This document shows, one piece after another, positions 31,010 through 40,476 of a stretch of 64,000 bases of DNA. The notes under the pieces were generated by a model. It ran no database searches, was not told where the DNA came from, and saw nothing but the letters and a program-made list of their open reading frames with translations. Position 1 is the first letter of the stretch. Every line of letters begins with the position of its first letter. A program made the translations under genes and the position numbers. Source of the stretch: Leishmania martiniquensis (taxonomy: Eukaryota; Euglenozoa; Kinetoplastea; Trypanosomatida; Trypanosomatidae); assembly GCF_017916325.1 (NCBI RefSeq), contig NC_090152.1, positions 566,001-630,000 on the forward strand, given 5' to 3'.

Positions 31010-31816
31010 GCGGTGGGCAGCGAGTCGGCGAGGCACGTCTTCATCTTTTCCCTTTGCTCACCACATGACGTCCACCGACACGTGCTGAACGAAGGGCGGA
31101 CATCTGTGTGTACTGCGCCTCGCGCCGGGCAACGCAGCCGATGAGGCTGCCTCACCCTTATTCCTCTTTGGTCCTCCTCAGGTGATTGGCTTTGCGTATG
31201 TGTGCGTGTGTGTGTAGCTCTCTCTGTGCTAGGCAGACTTCTCTCAATAGGAACGTAGCTCCCTTCTTAGTGGATCAAAGATTTAAACGTGCCGAAAACA
31301 AAAAACAACGACTGCAAAGCACGCACGATGCGCTTGGCAGCTCTTTCGAAGGACGTGTGCCGTTAGATGTTGATGGGCCGCACCACAACCGGGAAACCGC
31401 TTCTCCCCTCCCCACCTGGCCAGATCAGCATGGGTGGCCACAGGTGTCTGCCTGTGTGTGTGTGTGTGTGTCCTTCCCGACATTTTGTCGGTGAGGCTCT
31501 CTGGCGGCCGCATTCCTTCGGCTGCCTGAGCGCCTATGGGCGCACTCTGAGCTTTGTCTACATTTGCTGCCTGCCCCTCCCCCTCCACGTGCCTGTGCCC
31601 GTCTTACGCGCTTCGTGCACCGGTCACCGACGCACATGCGTCCACAAGTCGAAAGATAAGCCTAAGAGTACCGACCATTCACACCAGCCACTCTTCACCC
31701 AGCCCCTTTCTTGTCTGTGTGTCTGTGTGTGTGTAAGCTTCCCGCGCCGTTGGCCCTTCTCCCCATCAGCCCATCTGAAGACGCTCGCCCTTTATTGCCT
31801 CTTTTTTCCCTAAACC

Positions 31817-31818
31817 AG
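31817..31818 (+). promoter_or_regulatory. Predicted spliced-leader acceptor AG for eIF3b
   Basis: The first AG after the pyrimidine tract at about 31787-31811, 27 bases before the ATG. No ATG intervenes. Confidence 0.6.
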
Positions 31819-31844
31819 CGATCGTCGCAGGCGCAACAGCAACC

Positions 31845-33974
31845 ATGACGGACGTCGGCTTCAGCCGCCACATCCTCATCGATGGCCTACCCAACAACGT
31901 CACTCCTGACAAGCGGGAGCTCTTCCAGCGCCACTTCTCTCGGCGCATTGGCGAATTGCTTGGTGGTGAGAGGTTCAGTCTGCACCTGCTCACGGATCCG
32001 GAGACGGCTCTGATATCGGGGGCTATTCTCAGCTGTCTGACGGAAGCCCAGGCAGAGGCAGCGCTGGCGAAGCTGAACCGCTTTCCTTTTACGAAGTCTG
32101 CCGTGCTTACGACCTACCGCTGGAGCTCGCTGGAGGAAGCGCGTGTGGACGAGGGCCCATATGTGCCGCCGCCAATGGCGAGCGTCGATGACGAGGAGGA
32201 GGCGGAGCTGGTGCACAACATGGCTGAGGACCCCGAGGCGCGCCCTCAGTTCCTGATCAAGTCCGGCATGTCCTTCGACTGTGACTGGTACTGGTTCAAC
32301 TGGGAGAGGAACGAGCCGGAACTGTACCGCCGCCGCAAGATTAGCCAGGACGACCCCCTCTGCCGCTGGTCCGAGGTGGACCGTGACAACAAGAAGCTGA
32401 GCTCCGGTATGGTGTGCAGCGCACTTCCGGTAGCGCGCCCATTGCCGGTGTGGTCGACGTTCGGCTCCATGGTCATCTCGCAGCACGAGAAGGGACTGCG
32501 CGTGTGGGCCGGCCGCAGCATGCGCCTCCACTTCGAGATCACGATGGACATCAACGCCTTCATGGTGTCTCCGTGCGAGAAGTACATCATCATCCAGACG
32601 CCGAAGGACATCAGCATCATCAACCTGCGCACGGCGAAGAAGATCCGCACCATTGGGAACCTCGACCTGCACAGCGACGACCTTTGGCCCATCATGCGCT
32701 TCAGCGCGGACGATTCGCTGGTGGTCGTGTGCAAGACGGGCTACCGCCCCATGGACTCGACCGAAGTGCCGGACGGCCACCTGAACATCTACGTCTCCGA
32801 TACAATGAAGCTGCTCAAGGGCATCGGCAGCTCTGGGCATAGCTTCGCCATACCCGGGCTGTACAAGGCGGAGTGGAACCCGGTGGTGGGCACGCAGATG
32901 GCGTATATCTGCGAGTTGGGCCCGAGCCAGGGCTGGAAAGCTGTCTTGGCTGACATGGTGGTGAACGAGGACGGCGAGGTGGAACAGCGCGTGCTGAACG
33001 AGCGAAACTTTCTCGTGGCGACGCGGCTGGACATGCTCTGGCACCCGGCGGGGACCTTCCTGTGCGTCAGGGTAGCGTCGAAGGGACCGACGGAGTACTT
33101 CCTCTTCCACGTAGCGGAGCGCAACGTGCCCATCACTCGCCTTTCCATCAAGCGCGGCTACATCCCGACCCGCTTCTCGTGGCAGACGGGAGGCGACAAG
33201 TTCGCTGTACTCCTGAAACGCGATGGCGTCGGTTCCGGCCTCGGTGAGACCGGCGTGCTGCAGATTTTCATGATCGGCAAGCAGGGCCCGAAGGTGCTGC
33301 ACGAGGTGTCCACATCGGCGACGCATTTGTTCTGGGCACCCCGTGGTGGGCGACTGGCCGCTGCCAACTTCGACAAGTCATTGCTGCACTTCTTTGTGCT
33401 GCATGACAACAACACCATTACGGACAAGAACAAGCTGAGCGGTATCAGCGCGACGAACTGCGAATGGGATCCGACCGGCCGCTACTTCGCTGTGTGGGTG
33501 TCGTCGATCCATGAGCAGACGCTCGCCCCGCAGTACCGCATCTTTGACTACACCGGCAACGAGCTCTTCAAGAAGGCTATTAAGCCGCTGTCTCACTTTG
33601 CGTGGCGCCCGCTGCCGCCCACGCTGCTCACGCAGGGCGACGTGAAAAAGGCGCGCGACATGTTGAAGACGCTCATACGCGAGTACGAGACCACGGCGAT
33701 AGCCCTCAAGGCTGAGGAGCAGGAACGCATCGACAGGGAGCGCAAGTCAAAAGAGGAAGACTATATTAAGCGCCTGAAGATCGCTGCCCGGTACGCCGAA
33801 GAGAAGGGCTTAGAGCAGACGCGGGAGGAGCAGCGCGCGAACTCAAAGTGGGTTCGCTACAACAACAACCGCCTCAAGGCGCTGCCCGAGGAGGAGCACA
33901 TGATTCACGAGGACGTCACGGAGTACCACGTGGTGGCGCGCCGCCAGGTCGGCGGGAGCACTGTAAAGAAGTAG
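31845..33974 (+). CDS. EIF3B: Translation initiation factor eIF3 subunit b
   Basis: A 709-residue protein of the size expected for eIF3b, a core scaffold of the eIF3 complex that binds the 40S subunit and other eIF3 subunits. An RNA-recognition-motif-type domain lies at about residues 8-95 (HILIDGLPNNVTPDKRELF). A large beta-propeller region with repeated WD-like blades covers about 130-590, including WSTFGSMVISQHEKGLRVWAG, then MRFSADDSLVVV and CEWDPTGRYFAVW. The C-terminal helical tail (about 595-690) is rich in Glu/Lys/Arg, the part that contacts eIF3i and eIF3g in other eukaryotes. No break is seen. The ATG at 31845 is the first after a good trans-splice site. A long open frame on the opposite strand is only a shadow of GC-rich codon use. 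Confidence 0.96.
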   Translation: MTDVGFSRHILIDGLPNNVTPDKRELFQRHFSRRIGELLGGERFSLHLLTDPETALISGAILSCLTEAQAEAALAKLNRFPFTKSAVLTTYRWSSLEEARVDEGPYVPPPMASVDDEEEAELVHNMAEDPEARPQFLIKSGMSFDCDWYWFNWERNEPELYRRRKISQDDPLCRWSEVDRDNKKLSSGMVCSALPVARPLPVWSTFGSMVISQHEKGLRVWAGRSMRLHFEITMDINAFMVSPCEKYIIIQTPKDISIINLRTAKKIRTIGNLDLHSDDLWPIMRFSADDSLVVVCKTGYRPMDSTEVPDGHLNIYVSDTMKLLKGIGSSGHSFAIPGLYKAEWNPVVGTQMAYICELGPSQGWKAVLADMVVNEDGEVEQRVLNERNFLVATRLDMLWHPAGTFLCVRVASKGPTEYFLFHVAERNVPITRLSIKRGYIPTRFSWQTGGDKFAVLLKRDGVGSGLGETGVLQIFMIGKQGPKVLHEVSTSATHLFWAPRGGRLAAANFDKSLLHFFVLHDNNTITDKNKLSGISATNCEWDPTGRYFAVWVSSIHEQTLAPQYRIFDYTGNELFKKAIKPLSHFAWRPLPPTLLTQGDVKKARDMLKTLIREYETTAIALKAEEQERIDRERKSKEEDYIKRLKIAARYAEEKGLEQTREEQRANSKWVRYNNNRLKALPEEEHMIHEDVTEYHVVARRQVGGSTVKK

Positions 33975-35341
33975 TGTGGGTTAGGAACAATGCGTGCTCG
34001 GCGACACACGTCCATTGCCTTGCACGCACGTGCACATATCCTTGCGTTGCACACGTTCTCACCAGCCGGTTTCTTTCCCCTCTTCGTGTGCACCTCCGCA
34101 GCGCTGCCCCTCCTCTGTCTTCTTTGCCTCCCGACGCCGTGTGTGTGTGTGTGCATGCGCACCTCCGAGTCGCGCACTTCGCCCTCGAAGTGGCCTCTCT
34201 TCGGCTGCGATATGCCTTTGCGCGTGTGTGTATTGGCTCGTGTTGACGTGTACGTAAATTCAGTTTAAGTCTGCCAGCCGAACGGATCAGCGCCCTCTCC
34301 TTTTTTGTGTGTCGCTTCATCACTGGTCTTAACTAAGCGACAGCGGCGTTTCTGTCATTGTCTGTGTGTCTGTCTGTGTTGTGCGGTAGTCTCTCTCTCT
34401 CTTCCCTCTCTCTGTCTCTCCATCGTGCCTTCCCCTCCCCCCTGCTCTTGCTCGCAGCATACGCGCACGGGAGCGGAGGTGGCGGTGGTGGTGTGGTGGG
34501 CGGGGGAGAGAGGTACGAGGAGGGGGGTAGTGAGGGCTGAAGGGACAGCGCGCAGGTCTGCGGTGGCCGCGTTGGCCGCTGAGCCTTTGGTGTTTTTGGT
34601 TTTTTCTCTTCTCTGGCGGCCCCTTTTTTTTGTCTCCATAAGGACAGAAAAGGCGATGACGGGTAGTGACGCATTCACACACATACACACCCTCTCCAAT
34701 ATAAGGAGCTCTGCATGACTTCAACATGTGTGCGTGTGTGAATGCGCCAGCAGCGACTCTGTTCATTCAACGTAAGTGCGCCGAATACGGGAAAAGGAAA
34801 GGCTGTCTGCGCGTGGGCATCGAAGGCTTTTCTCTCTCTCCATCGACGCACCTCTTAATGGAACGGGCAAGACAAACGGGAAGAACTACGCCGTGGCGCC
34901 GCCACAGGCTCCCTCGCCGTTCTGTTTCTCAGGCGTGCCTTGCGCAGGCATATGGCCCCACCACAGCTGCGTCTGCCCATGTGCCCACGCCGGTACTTGC
35001 AGGCGCTGCCGCTTTGCTGTCTTGCGTAGGGTGGCGATGCAGGGCAGCCCAGAGGGACAGCTTTGCGCTCGCTGCGCTTGGCGAGGCGGTTGTAGAGGAG
35101 AGAGGGGTGCTGAATCAGCAGCCCCTTTTCTGTCTGTGTCGCTCATGTTGGATTCCTCTATCCGGTGCCCGTCCAAAGCGGCGGTCGCCACTGACTGGTC
35201 CTCTTGTCGCCTCCCCCCCGCTCTCCGCGCCCTCTCTCTATCGTCAGCTCTCTTGTCGTCCATTTCCCTCTCCGTCTCTTCCCCTTCCCCACTACTCGCA
35301 CATGCGTGGCAAAGGAAGTGCGGCATCATCGCCACGCTGCT
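33975..35341. other. Intergenic region
   Basis: A 1.4-kb spacer with a GT run at 34139-34153, a T/C-rich stretch at 34380-34450, and a G-rich patch at 34470-34527 with several runs of three or more G. A pyrimidine tract at about 35256-35295 precedes the next gene, and an AG at 35313-35314 is a candidate acceptor. No gene is seen. Confidence 0.5.
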
Positions 35342-36319
35342 ATGGGAAGGGGAGGGCTGGCTGTGCACGCGCTGAGTGTCAGGGCGCTTAGCCGCCACCT
35401 CTCGCGCTCCACGGGCATTCACTTTCCGGCTGCAGGGCTGCCCTCGGCTGTGGGCGTTCGTGCAACAGGTCAGCGCTTTTACACCGTGAATGCCTCACAG
35501 CCACACAACGCTTTCGCAGCGGCATCTGGCGGAACGGTTACCGACACGCACAGCGAGGCGACGCTTCCGGAGGGCGCAAGTGACACACGCCTTCACCGCG
35601 CTGGGCAGCACACCGCATCCCCGCATCCATCAGGCGCTCCGTCCCCGTCTGCTTCGTCAGCGACAAGCGCTGGCGTTGGCACGCCGACCGCTTCACAGGG
35701 AACCTCTCCTGCCACTCCTCCGACAGGTGGCGGCGGCAGCAACGCTTTGACGACGCCCGATCCGGAGCCCGTGCGGTGGGTGCAGCGGGCTTACCAAGAT
35801 CTTGACAACCCCCCTATGGTGGATGCGAAGGGCGAGTACATTGTGTCACGCGTGCAGTGGCCGACCGGCGAGGTCGCCTATCGCACCCCTGCCCCGGTGG
35901 ACGACAAGCTCTCCCCGCGCTTCGGCTACAATGTGGTGCAAGTGCGCAAGCACGTCTCGTGGTGGACGTATAACCAGAAGCACCCCCGCCTCTCCGTCGC
36001 GTACATCAACATTCAGGTGCTGTTTCTCCTCGGCCTTGCCTGGCTTGTTGCCCTCCTCACGACGGAGTACCGCCAAACGGTGGATGCGATGCGGACGCCT
36101 GGGGCCATGGTCGGTGATTACCGCGGCCGAGGGCCTGTGACGAGTGGAACACAGAAGATCACCTTTGAAAAGGACGAGATGAGCGCGTTGCTGGACAGGG
36201 CTCAGAACAATTGGTACGACGGCACGGCTGAGGCGTCCTACGTGGGGTCAAAGGATTACAGAATGCGAAAGATTCCACGCCCGAAGGAGTTCTCCGCTGA
36301 GGACGTTCGCAAGCGATAG
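35342..36319 (+). CDS. Probable mitochondrial single-TM protein, unknown
   Basis: A 325-residue protein that I do not recognise. The N-terminus (MGRGGLAVHALSVRALSRHL) is Arg-rich without acids and looks like a mitochondrial presequence. A Ser/Thr/Ala/Pro-rich linker occupies about 45-140. The conserved-looking part starts at about 140 (PEPVRWVQRAYQDLDNPPMV) and includes one hydrophobic helix at about 221-243 (INIQVLFLLGLAWLVALLTT), then a charged C-terminus. It may belong to a mitochondrial inner membrane complex; that is inference. The ATG at 35342 was chosen because the longer frame upstream lacks a sensible ATG and translates pyrimidine tract. An upstream ATG at 35302 lies before the candidate AG (35313-35314) and would be removed by splicing there. 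Its spacer carries the truncated repeat copy. Confidence 0.8.
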   Translation: MGRGGLAVHALSVRALSRHLSRSTGIHFPAAGLPSAVGVRATGQRFYTVNASQPHNAFAAASGGTVTDTHSEATLPEGASDTRLHRAGQHTASPHPSGAPSPSASSATSAGVGTPTASQGTSPATPPTGGGGSNALTTPDPEPVRWVQRAYQDLDNPPMVDAKGEYIVSRVQWPTGEVAYRTPAPVDDKLSPRFGYNVVQVRKHVSWWTYNQKHPRLSVAYINIQVLFLLGLAWLVALLTTEYRQTVDAMRTPGAMVGDYRGRGPVTSGTQKITFEKDEMSALLDRAQNNWYDGTAEASYVGSKDYRMRKIPRPKEFSAEDVRKR

Positions 36320-36399
36320 CGCGCGACTGATGACTGTGGCGATAAAAAGGACCACAGCCACCGCGGAAAGGGACTGGAGCGCTCACCCTGCGTGCGCGG

Positions 36400-36556
36400 G
36401 CGCGCTGCGTCTGAGGCCGGGCTGGAAGACGTGTCTACGCGCTGCTGTCGGTACCCCACGAGGCGGATGGGGCGTGCGCCGGAGGCGGGGCAACAGCGGA
36501 GTTCGCCTCGTGTGGTGCGCACGGCAGAGACGGCGGACATACCCGAAGGAGGAGAA
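36400..36556 (+). mobile_element. SIDER2-like retroposon, 5'-truncated copy B
   Basis: These 157 bases match the 3' end of copies A and C (about 6760-6914 and 46858-47016) with one visible substitution (GGGGC for GAGGC near 36487). The match starts abruptly at GCGCGCTGCG and ends at GGAGAA, sharing the GAGAA end of copy C. Loss of the 5' part with an intact 3' end is what target-primed reverse transcription of a non-LTR-type element produces. It lies 80 bases after the stop of the gene at 35342. Confidence 0.7.
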
Positions 36557-37289
36557 CGTCGAACTCCTTGAGAAGATCGGGGCGTATGGCAGTTGACCTG
36601 AGGTGAAGGCATCGGTGAGCAGTGATGACGCTGCATGCAGGTCGAGGGGGGCGATTCGAGTCCTGGCATGATTTCACCCTCTCCCGCCCACGTCTCCCTT
36701 TTTTGTATGCGGAAGTGGGACATCTCCGTCATGAGCCTACAGATACACCCACACCCACCCGCGTACTACACGTGTACGCAGAGAGGCACCCAGTCGCGCT
36801 TGCCCCAGAGCCCATCCTCAAACAGAGGTCGGCCACCCCTCATCAATGATAGCGCAGCGTGTGCGTTTTGTCGTGTGGCGATGAGCAGGAAAAGGTGTCG
36901 CCCGTGGAAGAAATGCACACATGAACGCATTGGGGTCATGAAGGCGCCGAGGGTGGCGTGAGAGGGAGCGGGTGAGGATGCGATGGGGATTTGAAGGCAG
37001 CGCGTGTCGCTTTCATGCAAAGCCGCAGAAGCACGAGCTTCTCACGGCGCCGCGGATTGGTGCTGCCAAGCCTCTTCTCCTGTCTCCCTTCTCCTCGCCG
37101 CCCCCCCTCTCCCTTCCCGGCTGCGTCAGCTTCACAGTCACGGCTGTCTCTCTGTCTGCCTTGCTGACCTCTTTGTTCCTCTCAACCTTCTTTTGCTACC
37201 CTCGCTGCCGCGTGTGTAAGCGGGCGTACAACTGCGCATCGCACGCGCGTTGGAGGCCCAGGCTCTCTCTCCTTTTACTCGAACACCTA

Positions 37290-37291
37290 AG
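37290..37291 (+). promoter_or_regulatory. Predicted spliced-leader acceptor AG for METTL25-like gene
   Basis: The AG follows the tract CTCTCTCTCCTTTTACTC. The first ATG after it is the gene start at 37324. Confidence 0.5.
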
Positions 37292-37323
37292 CTCAAGGGA
37301 CAGACACGTCTCCGCTCGCGATT

Positions 37324-40300
37324 ATGGCGACGGGGCACTCACTGGCGTTGCCGCTTTCGGTACAGTACGCCCATAACACACGCGAAGGCTTTTCACTCTT
37401 TCGCAGTAGCGGCAGCGGCGCGCCCTCGCACGACAGCGACATGACCCTCGTGGACCGCTACCTGGACGATCTGTGCGCGTTCCTGCGCAGTGCCAGGCTC
37501 ATACAGTCCCACCCGGACAACTACTTCCAGCTCATCCGCGGCGAGACGTGGGCGGGGTCGAGCGTGCTTTTTGACAACTCTCCTGTCGAGCCGGAGGAGC
37601 TCGCGCGCACGCGTGCGCTGTTGAGCTGCTTCCGGCCACTCTTGCAGGGTGAGGGGGCTATGTCCAAACTGCGTGAGCTGGTCCGCGACGGTCCGCCTAA
37701 AGGTGCAGAGAAGCACACTGCTGCATCGGGCGGAGAGGTAAGCGCTTCATTGGCGTCGCAGACGCTAGTGTCTCCGTCTCCGCTGCAGGAATTCTACATG
37801 GCCACGCGGCGGTTAATGCTAGGCCGTGCGCGCCGCCCCAAGAATGACGCGGCCAGTCTCACACTCCTGTCAGAGGCTGAGCGGCAGGCCATCGACCGCG
37901 ACTCCTCCAGTGCACAGGCTCAGCGGCAGCACGAGAAGGACATACTGGACCTTGTTGTGTCTCGCGGCATGAACCCGAAGAAGCAGCACGAGGTGCGCAT
38001 TATGCGGGAGACGATACGCGACCTCGTTCAGTGCTGTAATGCTGGTGTGGAGCACACACACGCAGCGCCGCTGCGGGCCGAAGAAACGGGTAATGCGAGT
38101 TGGGCGACTGAGAGGCACCCACGCGGCAACGTCGCTCGGGTCCGCACCGTGATTAACATCGGCGAGGGCAAGGGCTACGTCTCGCGTGCGGTGGCTCTGT
38201 GCGACGACCTCCAAGTAGTCGGCCTCGACTGCAACCCTGCCCATAAGGAGTGCGCTGTAGATCGCTTTGAATCGCTCTTGGAGGCCGGCCTCTCCTCGCG
38301 TGATGGGCGGCCACGCATCAACCTCCTGTACGAGCCGCACGGCCACATGGTTAGCATCGCCTGCCGTGTTGGGGAGAAGGCGGACTGGAAGTCGCTGTTG
38401 CATGGCCACCTTCGAACATGCGCGGACCCGTGCAGTGCAATCTCCCGGAGTTGCAGTGACGAGGGATGTGCGACTGCAGGATCTGCCGAGGAGGCGCAAG
38501 TCGCCATTGGCGAAGACAACGCTGTCGCCTTGACACGCGCCCGCGGTGACGAGACGGTGAAATTGGCCTGCCGAGTCTGTGGCAAGGTGGTTCGACGGGA
38601 GTCCACCAACGTGATCATGAAGCACATCTACGGTCATCTGCACGCCCACAGCGGGCGTGGACCAGTCTCGAGCGAGGTGCGCACAGTCGCTGGAGCAGCG
38701 GAACCGTCGGAACTGCCACAATCGCGCCTGTTGCGCATTCCCACATTGGCAGAGGCCCAGCAGTGGAATGTGACACTGCCCCAGCACGCCTATGTGGCGA
38801 AGCTGACAGAGCTCTTCTTCACTGTCTCGGACATCGAGTCACAGCACTTTTCTAATCGTAAAGACGTGGCGCTTCTCAAGCGAGTACGCGTTGGCGATGA
38901 AGGGGACGCTGCTCTGCAGGCCAGTACCAGTGAGGTAACAAGAGGGTATCTCACCTTGGCCCCTCAAGTTAGCAATGATGCGTGGAGCGGCACAAGCGGA
39001 GCCCAGCGGCAGCCACCAACGCCGGAGCGCTCGCATGTCACGCTTGAACCTGCTCACACCGCTCGCGGCTATCGCGCAGTGCTTCTGATGGCTGTGGTAG
39101 AGTCGCGCGCCTCCGGTGAGGTATCTGTGCACTCGCCATTAAGTCCACACAGCCCGGCTGCGGGAGAGGAGCAAAGAGTAGTCGTGACGCCGGCGGCGTA
39201 CGAGAGGGACGCAGAGCCGTGCTCGACCTCTCCCACTCCGGTGCAGCGGCAGCATCTCTGGACATACACGCAAGTGATCGCCACCATTGTCGGCTACGAC
39301 GGTGGCGCTGACAGTCACCACGTGTACCTCGATAACGAAAGTGAGAGGCGCACGCTCCGGCTGTATCGTCTGCCGGCGGACGCCACGGGAGCGGCACAGG
39401 GGGGTGCGCTTCAGCTGACAGGGCGCCACAGTGGCGACATCGACTGCATGGGACGCTGGCGACTGCCAGATGCAGAGACGTGGGGCCGTGAGCGCGTCGC
39501 GCTTGTCTTGTCGGTGCTAACGCCTACTCTTCCCTCTACCCCTAACGTGTATGTGCCTAGCGTAAGAAATACAGCCCTGATCGGCTTGCACTCGTGCGGC
39601 GACCTGGGCTCCAATGTGTGCCGCATCTTTCGAAACAGCTTGGCGCGTGGGCTGCTGCTCGTCAGCTGCTGTTGGCACGCCCTGACGCCTCACGGCTTCC
39701 CGCTCAGTCACTCACTGAAGCGTCGCGGCTTGACAACTACCAGCGTATCCTTCCTCCTCGCCACGCAGCCACTGGACGCCTGGTCCGCAGCATCTCCCGA
39801 GGGCCACCGCAGCTCCGCCAAGCTGCTGTTCTTTCGGAGCCTCTTCAAGCTCCTGTGGACGCAACTGGCGCGGGAGTGGGAGGCGGGGCAAAAAGATGGG
39901 TCTTTGCCACCACCTGCTGGCTGCACACACGCAGGCCACATGAGCGGCGGCGGCACGTGCGCATTCCCACAAGCGCCGCCACATCTCGGGCCTGCCTTTC
40001 TTCGGCGAGTCTCGCGTGACAAGGACACACTGACCTTCGCCCAGTTTGTGCACTCCGTCGCCTCCGAGTACGTCTACGCGGAGTCTGCGCGGGACGCCTC
40101 GAGCACGCCATGGGGGGGAGTGGGGCAGAGCTGCGCAGCGTGCCGAGCGGCGCAGGAGGCTTTCACGCGGGATGCGTTGGCGCAGAGGCGTCTGCCCGAG
40201 ACGATGGGGGCGAGGCTCGAGCAGGAACACTTCGCCTCCTTCCTTGGCCTGACCGTGCTCCGCATGTGGATGTGCCACCTGGTCGAGTCGCTGCTCTTGC

Positions 40301-40476
40301 TAGATCGCACCCTCTACTTGCATGAGGCGCTGTCTACGCCTGATAGCTACGCAGCAGGAGCACCGGCAGCTGAGGCGGAGAGCAGTGCCGTGGCGCTTGT
40401 GCCGCTGTTCGACGGTGCCTTGTCACCCCGCATGTATGCGGTGCTTGCCCGCCGTGGCGGATCGGCTTGCGGCTGA
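37324..40476 (+). CDS. METTL25/RRNAD1-like methyltransferase
   Basis: A 1050-residue protein, much longer than human METTL25 (about 600). The family block MNPKKQHEVRIM precedes the SAM-binding motif INIGEGKGYVSRAV (about residues 277-290). VVGLDCN, probably the ribose-binding acidic residue region, lies at about 302-308. The second family signature is GLHSCGDL at about 754-761, followed by CCWHALTPHGFPLS at about 781-794. An insert between them holds a C2H2-like finger (CRVCG ... HIYGHLHAH, about 416-443) and Ser/Ala-rich low complexity. The C-terminus carries a CAACRAAQ patch. Target RNA or protein is unknown here; relatives are linked to rRNA or other RNA modification, with limited evidence. 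The ATG at 37324 is the first after the acceptor AG. Confidence 0.88.
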   Translation: MATGHSLALPLSVQYAHNTREGFSLFRSSGSGAPSHDSDMTLVDRYLDDLCAFLRSARLIQSHPDNYFQLIRGETWAGSSVLFDNSPVEPEELARTRALLSCFRPLLQGEGAMSKLRELVRDGPPKGAEKHTAASGGEVSASLASQTLVSPSPLQEFYMATRRLMLGRARRPKNDAASLTLLSEAERQAIDRDSSSAQAQRQHEKDILDLVVSRGMNPKKQHEVRIMRETIRDLVQCCNAGVEHTHAAPLRAEETGNASWATERHPRGNVARVRTVINIGEGKGYVSRAVALCDDLQVVGLDCNPAHKECAVDRFESLLEAGLSSRDGRPRINLLYEPHGHMVSIACRVGEKADWKSLLHGHLRTCADPCSAISRSCSDEGCATAGSAEEAQVAIGEDNAVALTRARGDETVKLACRVCGKVVRRESTNVIMKHIYGHLHAHSGRGPVSSEVRTVAGAAEPSELPQSRLLRIPTLAEAQQWNVTLPQHAYVAKLTELFFTVSDIESQHFSNRKDVALLKRVRVGDEGDAALQASTSEVTRGYLTLAPQVSNDAWSGTSGAQRQPPTPERSHVTLEPAHTARGYRAVLLMAVVESRASGEVSVHSPLSPHSPAAGEEQRVVVTPAAYERDAEPCSTSPTPVQRQHLWTYTQVIATIVGYDGGADSHHVYLDNESERRTLRLYRLPADATGAAQGGALQLTGRHSGDIDCMGRWRLPDAETWGRERVALVLSVLTPTLPSTPNVYVPSVRNTALIGLHSCGDLGSNVCRIFRNSLARGLLLVSCCWHALTPHGFPLSHSLKRRGLTTTSVSFLLATQPLDAWSAASPEGHRSSAKLLFFRSLFKLLWTQLAREWEAGQKDGSLPPPAGCTHAGHMSGGGTCAFPQAPPHLGPAFLRRVSRDKDTLTFAQFVHSVASEYVYAESARDASSTPWGGVGQSCAACRAAQEAFTRDALAQRRLPETMGARLEQEHFASFLGLTVLRMWMCHLVESLLLLDRTLYLHEALSTPDSYAAGAPAAEAESSAVALVPLFDGALSPRMYAVLARRGGSACG

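Larger units (their letters stand above)
30932..31844. other. Intergenic region
   Basis: A spacer of 0.9 kb with a hairpin at 30989-31009, GT runs at 31457-31471 and 31717-31733, and the pyrimidine tract and AG used for eIF3b trans-splicing near its end. No gene is seen. Confidence 0.5.
36320..37323. other. Intergenic region with truncated repeat
   Basis: A 1.0-kb spacer. The truncated repeat occupies 36400-36556. After it the sequence is mixed, and a C/T tract at about 37255-37280 leads to the acceptor AG for the next gene. No gene is seen. Confidence 0.55.

Noticed and set aside
31887..33326. 479-codon open frame on the minus strand
   Set aside because: It is antisense to eIF3b and arises from GC-ending codons. 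It has no family resemblance.
36652..36662. B-box-like GATTCGAGTCC
   Set aside because: The T stem does not pair and no A box or acceptor stem fits upstream.
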